DNA from: Saccharothrix ecbatanensis
GTDB taxonomy: Bacteria > Actinomycetota > Actinomycetes > Mycobacteriales > Pseudonocardiaceae
Reading direction: 5' to 3'
DNA length: 64,000 nt
NCBI RefSeq assembly: GCF_014205015.1
Contig: NZ_JACHMO010000001.1
Location: forward strand, 1,178,001-1,242,000
The position numbers were made by a program, and so were the translations under genes. Within the stretch, counting starts at the first letter, position 1. Each line of letters begins with the position of its first letter. Below, in pieces: positions 16,331 to 24,225 of this stretch. The notes beneath the pieces are model-generated. The model ran no database searches. It had not been told where the DNA came from and was given only the letters and a program-made list of their open reading frames with translations.

Positions 16331-17437
16331 ATGGAGAGCGCGCGGCGCGAGTTGGAGCGGATGCGGGGATCGTCAGGTGCGTGGCAGGAGCTGCGCTATG
16401 AGCGGGCTACGGATGCCGATGGCGACGACTGCGACGGGAACGCGGTGCGGCGGGCAAAGGTGTTGTGGGCGCTGCAATACGACCGCCGGCCCGACGACCT
16501 CCCGCTGGTGCGGTGGTTGGCCGAGCAGGAGGCGTTGTGCCGTGGCGAGGCACCGTTCCAGGGGTTGAGCGAGGAGGTCGAGTTGGCCGGTTTCCTGCTC
16601 GCCGAATACCGGCAGGTGGATGACGTCTGGCTGCACTGGGAAATCAAGCGGGCGAACTTCGACACCTGGTGCGGCTACGACCTTGAGCACCTGTTCGCCG
16701 CGGGAGTGCAGGTCACCACCGCCTTTGTGCGCGACAGCGGGCATACCGACCGTGACGCCGCGCTTGAGTGTCTGCTCGACGAGGAGGGTAGGCCCTGGGT
16801 GTCCGAGGAGGGCCTGGCGAAGTGGTCGCAGCGCAAGCGCTCGCGGTTCCCCGCTGATCCAGCCTCCGAGGATCCGCTCACCTGGGTCGAGCGCGCCAGA
16901 CTGACCGGCGACCGTGAACTGGCCCGCCGGGAGTTGGACCGGTGGGCGGCCGGCCGCGGGCGGGACAAGGACACGCTGAGCCTGCTCCGCCACTACTTGG
17001 CCGACCTGGGGGCGTTCGCCGAGGCGGCTCGGGCGCAGCGCGAGAACCTCGCGTTCATCGGCGACGTTCGGGACTCGGCGTCGGCTTGGCAGACCCTTGC
17101 CGGACTGGAACGCCAGGCCGGCGACCACCACGCCGCCTGGGACGCGCTGCGCGAGTGCCGCCGAGCCCTGGATGGGGTGTCGAGGTGGTCGGAGGTGGGG
17201 CTGGGGCGCATGTACGTGGAGGAGCTGTTCCTGCTGGCCGGTTCAGCGGAGGGCGAGCTCGCCGGGGAGGTGTTCGCAGAGGCGGACCGTCAGGCTCGCG
17301 ACGTGCCCCGCCTGCCCCTGGTGGTGTTGCAAACCGCCGCCGAAGCGGCCGTCAAGATCGGCGACCAGACCAGGGCCGGGCACTACCAGAAGCTCCGCGA
17401 TGCCGAGCGACAGCGCATCGACACCGAGATGGGCTGA
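16331..17437 (+). CDS. Uncharacterised TPR-like helical protein
   Basis: About 368 residues, largely alpha-helical, cytosolic. The N-terminal half has paired tryptophans and acidic stretches (VWLHWEIKRANFDTWCGYD). The C-terminal half (about 210-360) shows TPR-like periodicity (LRHYLADLGAFAEAARAQRE; GDHHAAWDALRECRRALDG). No enzyme motif is seen. I chose the ATG at 16331; an in-frame ATG at 16295 would add 12 residues. It is flanked by a transposase scrap and a LysR gene on the other strand, with no operon partner. Function unknown. Confidence 0.6.
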   Translation: MESARRELERMRGSSGAWQELRYERATDADGDDCDGNAVRRAKVLWALQYDRRPDDLPLVRWLAEQEALCRGEAPFQGLSEEVELAGFLLAEYRQVDDVWLHWEIKRANFDTWCGYDLEHLFAAGVQVTTAFVRDSGHTDRDAALECLLDEEGRPWVSEEGLAKWSQRKRSRFPADPASEDPLTWVERARLTGDRELARRELDRWAAGRGRDKDTLSLLRHYLADLGAFAEAARAQRENLAFIGDVRDSASAWQTLAGLERQAGDHHAAWDALRECRRALDGVSRWSEVGLGRMYVEELFLLAGSAEGELAGEVFAEADRQARDVPRLPLVVLQTAAEAAVKIGDQTRAGHYQKLRDAERQRIDTEMG

Positions 17438-17551
17438 GCCCCGCGTTGATGCGTCACCGCACCCCGCCCTGACAGGCGTCCCACCAGAACCGCGACCACG
17501 CGCCGTCCGGCATGGGCACGCTCGGGGCACGCGATCAGCGGCGTGAGCGGA

Positions 17552-18451
17552 TCAGCGTCCCTCCAGAAGAGCGGCGCCCCAATCGTGGTTTCCACATTCT
17601 GCCGTGATTTCGGCCGTCGCCTGCGCCGCGGTGAGGAAGTCGTCGACCAGGGGCGAGGTGCGTGATGCCGCCACCGCGAGGCACACCTGGTCGGACGCGA
17701 GTTCCGGGATGAGCACGTAGCTGATGTCCGGACGCGAGTAGAACACGGTCTCCGAACGCCCCACGAACGAGATGCCCCGGCCGGCCGCGACGTGCTCGAG
17801 CTTCTCCTCCACCCCGCGCACCCGGAGCCCGGAGTCGGGGTGCGGGCGCCTGGTGGGCTGCGTGCTCGGGTCGGCATGCCAGACCAGCGGCTCACCGGCC
17901 AGGTCGGCCTCGGTGACCTCCTCCTTGCCGGCCAACCGGTGGCCCGCGGGCAGCACCACCATGAGCGGCTCGGTGTACAGCGGGGTCACGCGCAGGCCGG
18001 TCTCGTCGATGGGCAGCCGCACGTAGCCGACGTCGACGCGGCCGTCGAGCAGCATCGCGGCCTGGTCGTCCCATTCCATCCGCTGCACGTCCACGACCAC
18101 GTCCGGATGCCGGGCCTCGAACGCCCGAGCCGCCGGGATGACCGGGATGCCGGTCCGGAAGCCGACCGCCAGCCGCCGGCTGCCTCGGGCGGCCACGGTC
18201 ACACGGCGGCGGACCGCGTCCGCGGAGGCGAGCAGCGGACCGGCGTCGGCCAGCAGCTGTCGGCCCGCGTCGGTCAGCACCACGCCGTGGCGATCCCTGG
18301 TGAACAGCAAGGCGCCGAGATCCTGTTCCAGCGCGCGGATCTGCCGACTGAGCGCCGGTTGCGCGATGTGCAGCTCATTGGCGGCGCGGCCGAAGTGCAA
18401 CCGGTCGGCCACGGCGACGAAGTAGCGCAGTTTGCGCAGGTCCAGATCCAT
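17552..18451 (-). CDS. LysR-family transcriptional regulator
   Basis: A 299-residue regulator. The N-terminal winged helix-turn-helix (about 1-65) has the LysR signature LRYFVAVADRLHFGRAANEL followed by IAQPALSRQIRALEQDLGA. The substrate-binding domain runs from about 90 to 290 (LAVGFRTGIPVIPAARAFEA). It is divergent from the NAD(P)-binding redox genes at 18628 and 19311, the classic arrangement for a LysR protein controlling its neighbours. The start ATG has GGGAG upstream. Confidence 0.9.
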   Translation of the reverse strand: MDLDLRKLRYFVAVADRLHFGRAANELHIAQPALSRQIRALEQDLGALLFTRDRHGVVLTDAGRQLLADAGPLLASADAVRRRVTVAARGSRRLAVGFRTGIPVIPAARAFEARHPDVVVDVQRMEWDDQAAMLLDGRVDVGYVRLPIDETGLRVTPLYTEPLMVVLPAGHRLAGKEEVTEADLAGEPLVWHADPSTQPTRRPHPDSGLRVRGVEEKLEHVAAGRGISFVGRSETVFYSRPDISYVLIPELASDQVCLAVAASRTSPLVDDFLTAAQATAEITAECGNHDWGAALLEGR

Positions 18452-18518
18452 GACGTCTCCCGGTCCGGTGATGCCTCCAAGGTATCACCACGGCTGAAAG
18501 AGGTCTTGGACATCCACT

Positions 18519-18536
18519 CAGGCCAATGGCAACCTG
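18519..18536. promoter_or_regulatory. Dyad in divergent promoter region, candidate LysR site
   Basis: CAGG-N10-CCTG lies between the divergent LysR and redox genes. LysR proteins bind such interrupted dyads at divergent promoters. The half-site is short, so chance cannot be excluded. Confidence 0.35.
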
Positions 18537-18627
18537 AATAGGTAACTGGTGCGGCCAGCGCGAATTCGGCACAAGAATTCGACATCGGGACTTGGCGCCC
18601 TATCCAGCTTCGGAAAGCGGGCACTTC

Positions 18628-19260
18628 ATGAGCAGCATCAGCATCATCGGCCTGGGGAACATGGCCGGCGCCTTGGCCGGCCGGGCGCTCGCCGGCGGCA
18701 ACACGGTCGAGATCATCGGTCGCGACCGGGTGAAGGCCAAGGAATTTGCCGCCGCGCTCGGCAGTGCCACTGTCGGGACGGCCGGTGCCGCTCCGGCCGG
18801 GGACATCGTTATCCTCGCCATGCCATACGGCAGCGCGGCGGCGGTGGTCAGCGAGTACGGGGACGCACTACGCGGCAAGGTCATCGTCGACATCACCAAC
18901 CCCGTTTCCCCCGATTTCAAGGGCTTCGTCACCCCCGACGGCAGTTCCGGCGCGCAGGAGATCGCCAAGGCCGCTCCCGCCGGCGCGCACGTCGTCAAGG
19001 CGTTCAACACCCTGTTCTCCCATGTCCTGGCGGCCGGCCCAGTCGAGGGGCGCCCACTGGACGTGTTCATCGCCGGCGACGACGAGCAGGCAAAGGCACG
19101 CGTGTCAGCGTTCATCGAGAGCCTGGGACTGCGCCCGATGGACATCGGGCAGTTGCCGATGGCGCGGACACTGGAGAACGTCGCCCTGATGCAGTTGGGC
19201 CTCGTCGCCCACTCGGTCAAGCACACCAACTTCTTCCTCGGCGTCAGCATTCTCAGCTGA
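18628..19260 (+). CDS. NADPH-dependent F420 reductase-like / NAD(P)-binding oxidoreductase
   Basis: A 210-residue Rossmann-fold protein. The dinucleotide-binding motif GLGNMAGALAGRALAGG sits at about 8-24, followed by VEIIGRDR (binding of the NADP phosphate is plausible), ILAMPYGSAAAV, VIVDITNPVSPDF and VVKAFNTLFSHVL. This order matches the NADPH:F420 reductase/NADP oxidoreductase family. It starts at the ATG at 18628; the SDR gene follows 50 bases later on the same strand. Control by the divergent LysR protein is likely. Confidence 0.8.
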   Translation: MSSISIIGLGNMAGALAGRALAGGNTVEIIGRDRVKAKEFAAALGSATVGTAGAAPAGDIVILAMPYGSAAAVVSEYGDALRGKVIVDITNPVSPDFKGFVTPDGSSGAQEIAKAAPAGAHVVKAFNTLFSHVLAAGPVEGRPLDVFIAGDDEQAKARVSAFIESLGLRPMDIGQLPMARTLENVALMQLGLVAHSVKHTNFFLGVSILS

Positions 19261-19310
19261 GCGCACGCACCACCACTTTTCGCGCCACATCATTTATGAG
19301 GAGCAGTAGC

Positions 19311-20246
19311 GTGCGCGTTTTCGTCACTGGCGGGACCGGCCATTCCGGTTCGCACATCATCCCCGAGCTCATCACCGCCGGGCACGAGGTCACCGGCCTG
19401 GCCCGGTCGGACACGGCCGCGGCGGCGGTGTCCGCGCTCGGCGCGAAGGTGCGGCGCGGCGACATCGAGGATCTCGACGGGCTCAAGGAGGCGGCCGCCG
19501 ATTCCGACGGCGTCATCCACGTCGCGCACAGGCAAGACCTGCTTCCGTCAGGCGGGATCGACGCCGTGGCGGCCGCGGAGCTCCCGATCATGCTCGCGTT
19601 CGGCGAGGCACTCGCGGAAACCGGAAAGCCGTTCGTCGCGGCGGGGAGCATCGGCTCGCCCGGTGACCTGGGTCGGCCGGTCACCGAGGAGGACCCGGCC
19701 CTTCCCAGCGGCGATGAGCACAGGGGCACCCTGCGGGTTCGCAACGTCGTGGAAACCGCCGTGGTCGGCCTCGCCGAGCGGGGAGTGCGGTCTTCGGTCG
19801 TGCGGATTGCCAACATCGCGCACAGCACGACTGATCGTGCCGGCTTCCTCGTGCAGCTGATCGCGCTCGCGAAGGAGAAGGGCTACGTCGGCTACCCCGG
19901 AGACGGCGCGAACCTGTGGAACGCCGTGCACATCCGCGATGCCGCCTCCTTGTTCCGCTTGGCGCTGGAGAAGGGGCCGGCCGGCAAGTATTGGCACGCG
20001 GTCGGGGACGGGGCCATCCCGCTCCGCGAGATCGCCGAGGCCATTGGCAGCCGTCTGGGCCTGCCCGTCGTGAGCGTTCCCGCGGACGTGCTGATGGTGC
20101 CGGGATACTTTGGCTTCCTCGCGAACATCGTCACGCAGAACTACCCGGCGTCCAACCTCATCACCCGCCGGACCCTCGGCTGGGAACCCGCTCAGCCCGG
20201 CCTGCTCGCCGATCTGGACAACGGTCATTACTTCTCCGCCGGCTGA
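19311..20246 (+). CDS. NAD-dependent epimerase/dehydratase (extended SDR)
   Basis: A 311-residue extended SDR protein. It begins MRVFVTGGTGHSGSHIIPEL with the GxxGxxG cofactor motif. The usual catalytic YxxxK is not seen; the region expected to hold it reads EHRGTLRVRN, with Thr-Leu-Arg instead, as in some atypical SDRs that act as reductases or isomerases. Later motifs VRIANIAHS and NAVHIRDAASLFRLAL match the family. The GTG at 19311 follows GAGGAGCAG. Probably co-transcribed with the gene before it. Substrate unknown. Confidence 0.8.
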   Translation: MRVFVTGGTGHSGSHIIPELITAGHEVTGLARSDTAAAAVSALGAKVRRGDIEDLDGLKEAAADSDGVIHVAHRQDLLPSGGIDAVAAAELPIMLAFGEALAETGKPFVAAGSIGSPGDLGRPVTEEDPALPSGDEHRGTLRVRNVVETAVVGLAERGVRSSVVRIANIAHSTTDRAGFLVQLIALAKEKGYVGYPGDGANLWNAVHIRDAASLFRLALEKGPAGKYWHAVGDGAIPLREIAEAIGSRLGLPVVSVPADVLMVPGYFGFLANIVTQNYPASNLITRRTLGWEPAQPGLLADLDNGHYFSAG

Positions 20247-20292
20247 GGGGAGGGACTCGAATCGCAACGAGTGTTGTGGACATACTGCTGGT

Positions 20293-20850
20293 GTGACAAG
20301 GGATGAGTGGGTGGCCGAGAGGTCGCGTGACTTCGCGTCGCTGCGTGGCAGGCGCGTGGAGTCGTGGGTCGGCGTCGAGATGGCACTGCGGGAGAGCGTC
20401 GCGGGTGGCGGACCGCAGTTCCACGACCCAGAGGTGCCTTGTTTGCAGTTGTGGGGCTTGCAGGCGTTCTTGGACGACGGCGGTGTGCTGAGTGTCAGCA
20501 TCTACCAGGATGACCACATGTTCGGGTTGTGGCCCCGGCCGCGCCCGGAGGTCAGGCTCCAGGACCAGGGGCAGTGGGACGGGATCTACCGCTGGACGGC
20601 GTTGACCGAACTGCCGACCGGTCAGGTCGAGCATGTGGCCGCCTTCGTCGACGAGGGTGTTCTGGCCGAGGTCAGCCTGCGGATCGGTGGTCAGCCGCTG
20701 TTGCTGGTCGCAGGCGAGTTGGAGGAGACGCCCGAAGGAGGGCTGTTGTTCCACCGGCTCGATGAGTCGGTCTTGGTGTTCACCGACACCGCTGCCGCTG
20801 CGGGCGCACCCTGGACTACGTCGCGGCGCGGCCTCGTGGTCTGTGCTTAG
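20293..20850 (+). CDS. Uncharacterised 185-residue protein
   Basis: A cytosolic protein from the GTG at 20293, rich in beta strands and tryptophan (ESWVGVEMALRESVAGGGPQ; DGIYRWTALTELPTGQVEHV). No domain recognised. It ends 44 bases before the two-gene CHAT unit and may belong with it, but there is no overlap to prove that. Codon use is typical of the window. Confidence 0.6.
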   Translation: MTRDEWVAERSRDFASLRGRRVESWVGVEMALRESVAGGGPQFHDPEVPCLQLWGLQAFLDDGGVLSVSIYQDDHMFGLWPRPRPEVRLQDQGQWDGIYRWTALTELPTGQVEHVAAFVDEGVLAEVSLRIGGQPLLLVAGELEETPEGGLLFHRLDESVLVFTDTAAAAGAPWTTSRRGLVVCA

Positions 20851-20894
20851 GGAATGGCAGCGTCCCGCCGACGGCCTGCCGCTAATGTCCGGGC

Positions 20895-21602
20895 ATGGAC
20901 GTGATTTTGGAGCCCGCCGGGATCGTCGAGTGGGACGCGGAGGACTTGGTCGCCGGTCACCTCTCCGCCGAGCTGGACGTGGCCGACGGGGATGCGGCGA
21001 GGGCGGTGCTGGACGGGGTGCGACTGGCGTTGCCGGACGCGGTCGATCATCGGAACCTCGTGGACTACTCGGCCGAGCGGGGCACGCCGCTCGACGAAAG
21101 CCTTGTGCCGGACCTGACGCGGTTCGATTTCCACCTGGTCGAGTTGCCGCTGGCCATTCTCGTTCCCGAGTCGCGCCGGCTGGTGCGCTTGAGGCTCGGC
21201 GTGCGGATCACCGGCGGCGTCGCCTACGACCTCTTCCCGCGCGACGACTGGGCGGTCGTGGAGCACAACATCGGGCAGGTGAGCGTGGACGTGGGCAAGG
21301 GGTTGACGTTCGTGGCGCCGCCGCTGGGTGAGGCGCTGGGGCTCACGATCGAGCAGCCGTTGCGCTGGAAGACGCGGACGGTGCGCGTGCGGACGACGGA
21401 CCGGTTGAGCAACCCGGTCGAGTGGTACGTCACGGACCGCGCGGTCAACGAGGGGTTCACCGCGCACCTCATCGTGCGGTCGGCGAAGGGCGCTCCGCCT
21501 ACCCTGCACACGACCGTCGCGTGCGAGCTGCGCAGGTCCGGGCCGCTGGGCCGGGTCATGAAGGCCACCTACCTGTCCGGTGACCACTCCTACCAGCTGT
21601 GA
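20895..21602 (+). CDS. Uncharacterised partner of the CHAT protein
   Basis: A 235-residue soluble protein, beta-rich, with no recognised domain. The centre reads VRLRLGVRITGGVAYDLFPR and the C-terminus LHTTVACELRRSGPLGRV. The stop overlaps the GTG start of the CHAT protease gene (GTGA), so the two are made together. In known CHAT or caspase conflict modules the coupled gene is often a regulator, sensor or substrate; that role is inferred for this protein from coupling only. Confidence 0.65.
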   Translation: MDVILEPAGIVEWDAEDLVAGHLSAELDVADGDAARAVLDGVRLALPDAVDHRNLVDYSAERGTPLDESLVPDLTRFDFHLVELPLAILVPESRRLVRLRLGVRITGGVAYDLFPRDDWAVVEHNIGQVSVDVGKGLTFVAPPLGEALGLTIEQPLRWKTRTVRVRTTDRLSNPVEWYVTDRAVNEGFTAHLIVRSAKGAPPTLHTTVACELRRSGPLGRVMKATYLSGDHSYQL

Positions 21603-24115
21603 GGCCGTTCACGCCCGGCAGCCGACTGCTGGAACACCAGGACCAGCCGGTCACGGACCTCCTCGCCCGGGTCCGCGGCTTCGGCTACGACCCGATCGCG
21701 TTGGACGAACACCTGGACGAGCTCGTGGACCTCCTCGCCCCAGCCTGCCGGGACGAGGAGGACTGCTGGCCGATCGTGCACGAGTTGGCCGAGTGGGTGC
21801 AGTGGAAACGCGCCCCGGCGTACTGCGTCGCCTACGTCTTCCAGACGCTGACGAACAGAATGAGCGCACCCGCGCACGGCCCGGCGGCGTTGATCTTCGC
21901 CGACGCGCAGACCAACCTGGCCGACGACATGGCCTTCTTCTCCACCGAGGCGGCCTGGCTCTTCATGGAGGGCGCGCTCGCCGCCGCACCGGACCGCGAG
22001 GCCCTGGAACCGGCGCGCCTGCACGTGGTGAGCTTGCTTCGGGAGTTCCACCGGTACTACGCGCGATGGACACGCCCCTACGGGTACACCGACGTCAACC
22101 CGTTGCTGGACACGCTGTACACCCGCCGGGTCTGGCACAACCTCGCCGCGAGGTACCCGGAGCACACGGACGGCATCGCCCTCGACTCACCGGCCGAGGA
22201 GAAAGCCGCCGCGCTCCGGTTGGTGGCGGTCGACGCGGAGGCCGACGAGGACACGTACTACTGGCTCACCGCCCGGCGGCTGGCGGCGGTCGAACGCCAG
22301 AGCTCCGGTGATCTCGTCACGGCCGAGTCCGAGACGGCCGCGGTCCTCCGGGACGCACGGGACTTCGGCCTGGAGGCGGAGATCGGGCACCTGCTGCGGA
22401 CGCACGCGTGGCAGCTCATGCTCCTGGGTGACCTGGGCGGAGCCGAGCAGAGACTGGAAGAGGCCTTGCGCCACGAGCAGCCGGTCACCCTGTTCGGGTA
22501 CTGGTACGCCTTGTCCGCCAGGGAACTGGGAAACGTCCGGATGAGCATGGTGTCGGATGAGGAGGACGACCCCACCACCGCCATGGACCACGCGCTCGAG
22601 GCGTACTACGAGGGCAGACGGGTCCTCGACGTGGAGCTGGAGCTGGGCGGTCCGGCCGCCGGTGCGGCGAGCAAGCGGCAGATGGTGCGGTCCTACACCG
22701 ACAACGCGATCAACCTCGCCACCGTTCGGGGCTACCCGTCGTTCGTGCTCGCCGAGCTGGAGACCAGCGGACCGAGAGCGCTCAGCGCGGCCCTGGCCGA
22801 GACCCGTGCGCTCGACCGGCTGGAAGGCTCCGAAGCGGACCGGTTCCTGGCCGCGCGCAAGGTCTTCCGGCGGCACCTGACGTCGGTTCCCCGTTCCTTC
22901 GAGGACTACCTCGCCGACCTGCCCGCGGACTTCGACCTGCGGCGGCAGTACGTGGTCACGCGCAACACGATGCGGCTGCGGCCGGGCCGATCGGGCAGCG
23001 ACGAGGTGGTGAGCCGGGTCCTCGACCACCTCGGCACCGACCTCCTGGTGGTGGCGTTCTACATCAGCGCGCACCACACGAGCCGTGCCGTCCTGCTGGA
23101 CCTCGCCACCGGTGGAGCCGACGACCTGTTCCTCGGTGAGGTGGACCAACCGTTGCGGGCGGCGTACGGCGACTACGTCTCCGCGCTCGCCGTCGCGGCC
23201 GAGGTGCCGGGATATCCACCACTGGCGGCGCGCAAAGCCTTGGACGAGTTCCTGGCGGTCGTCGAGACGCTCCTGCGGCCCGTCCTGACGCTGTTGTCCG
23301 GGTACGGCCGCGGACGCCCGCTCGTGGTCGTGCCGCAGATGCACCTGAACGCCGTCCCGTTCGCGGCACTGAGGGTGGAAGGCACGCACCTCGTCGACGT
23401 CGTGCCCAGCATCAGCGTCGTGCCGAGTGTGGGACTGCTCGCCGACCTGTTGGAGGACGGTCGTTCGTTCGGCGGGTCAGGGCTGGTGGCCCTGCACGAG
23501 ACCGGCGGCACCCCGTTCTTCAGCGGCACACTGCGTCACCTCGCGGCCCGCCGTTCCGTGGCCACGTCCGACAACCCCACGCGACCCCAGGCGCTGTCCG
23601 CGTTGGCCGGAGCGGGCCCCGACCTGTTCCTCGCCTGCCACGGCCGGTTCGACAACGACGACCCCGCGGCAAGCTCCCTGCGCGTCGCACCCGGTGTGGA
23701 ACTGTCCCTTTCGGACCTCTGGGCCGGCGTCGCCGGATCGGATCTCCGATCGGTGGTGCTGGGCGCGTGTGAGAGCGGATTGGCCCGTGCGGAGATCGGC
23801 AGCGAGCACATCGGCTGGGCGGGCGCGTTGTTGTCGGCGGGCGTGCGTTCCGTCGTGGGCAGCCTGTGGAAGGTGAACCAACTCGCCACGGCGGTGCTGC
23901 TCGCGGACTGCCTGGCTGACGCCGCAGACATGCCTGTGGCGCTCGCTGCGGCACAACGCGCGCTCCGTGCGACCGAACGTGACGATCTGAGCCACTGGAT
24001 CGCCACGCACCTGCCCGAACTCGCCCGTCCCATCGCACCGATGATCGATTCGATGGCGGACCGACCGTTCGCGCACCCCGACGACTGGGCCGGATTCTTC
24101 GCGGCAGGTCTCTAA
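21599..24115 (+). CDS. CHAT-domain (caspase-like) protease with helical repeat region
   Basis: An 838-residue cytosolic protein. Residues about 1-530 are alpha-helical with TPR-like features (HAWQLMLLGDLGGAEQRLEE). The C-terminal CHAT peptidase domain (about 560-838) has catalytic His681 in LACHGRFDN and catalytic Cys724 in VVLGACESG, with the upstream VVVPQMHLNAVPFAAL and the later SVVGSLWKVN motif, all standard for CHAT. Relatives include separase-like and prokaryotic caspase effectors that cut a partner when a sensor fires. It overlaps the preceding gene by 4 bases. The target is unknown; the co-translated partner is the first candidate. Confidence 0.85.
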   Translation: MRPFTPGSRLLEHQDQPVTDLLARVRGFGYDPIALDEHLDELVDLLAPACRDEEDCWPIVHELAEWVQWKRAPAYCVAYVFQTLTNRMSAPAHGPAALIFADAQTNLADDMAFFSTEAAWLFMEGALAAAPDREALEPARLHVVSLLREFHRYYARWTRPYGYTDVNPLLDTLYTRRVWHNLAARYPEHTDGIALDSPAEEKAAALRLVAVDAEADEDTYYWLTARRLAAVERQSSGDLVTAESETAAVLRDARDFGLEAEIGHLLRTHAWQLMLLGDLGGAEQRLEEALRHEQPVTLFGYWYALSARELGNVRMSMVSDEEDDPTTAMDHALEAYYEGRRVLDVELELGGPAAGAASKRQMVRSYTDNAINLATVRGYPSFVLAELETSGPRALSAALAETRALDRLEGSEADRFLAARKVFRRHLTSVPRSFEDYLADLPADFDLRRQYVVTRNTMRLRPGRSGSDEVVSRVLDHLGTDLLVVAFYISAHHTSRAVLLDLATGGADDLFLGEVDQPLRAAYGDYVSALAVAAEVPGYPPLAARKALDEFLAVVETLLRPVLTLLSGYGRGRPLVVVPQMHLNAVPFAALRVEGTHLVDVVPSISVVPSVGLLADLLEDGRSFGGSGLVALHETGGTPFFSGTLRHLAARRSVATSDNPTRPQALSALAGAGPDLFLACHGRFDNDDPAASSLRVAPGVELSLSDLWAGVAGSDLRSVVLGACESGLARAEIGSEHIGWAGALLSAGVRSVVGSLWKVNQLATAVLLADCLADAADMPVALAAAQRALRATERDDLSHWIATHLPELARPIAPMIDSMADRPFAHPDDWAGFFAAGL

Positions 24116-24225
24116 TAGACCACACAGCGGTTCCGATTCTCTTGTCACGGACAAAAGCCATGCATCCGACGACTGCGGTGTGGTCCCCTAGTGATCGGTC
24201 GGGAACACCGTTGTGGGGGGCTTGG

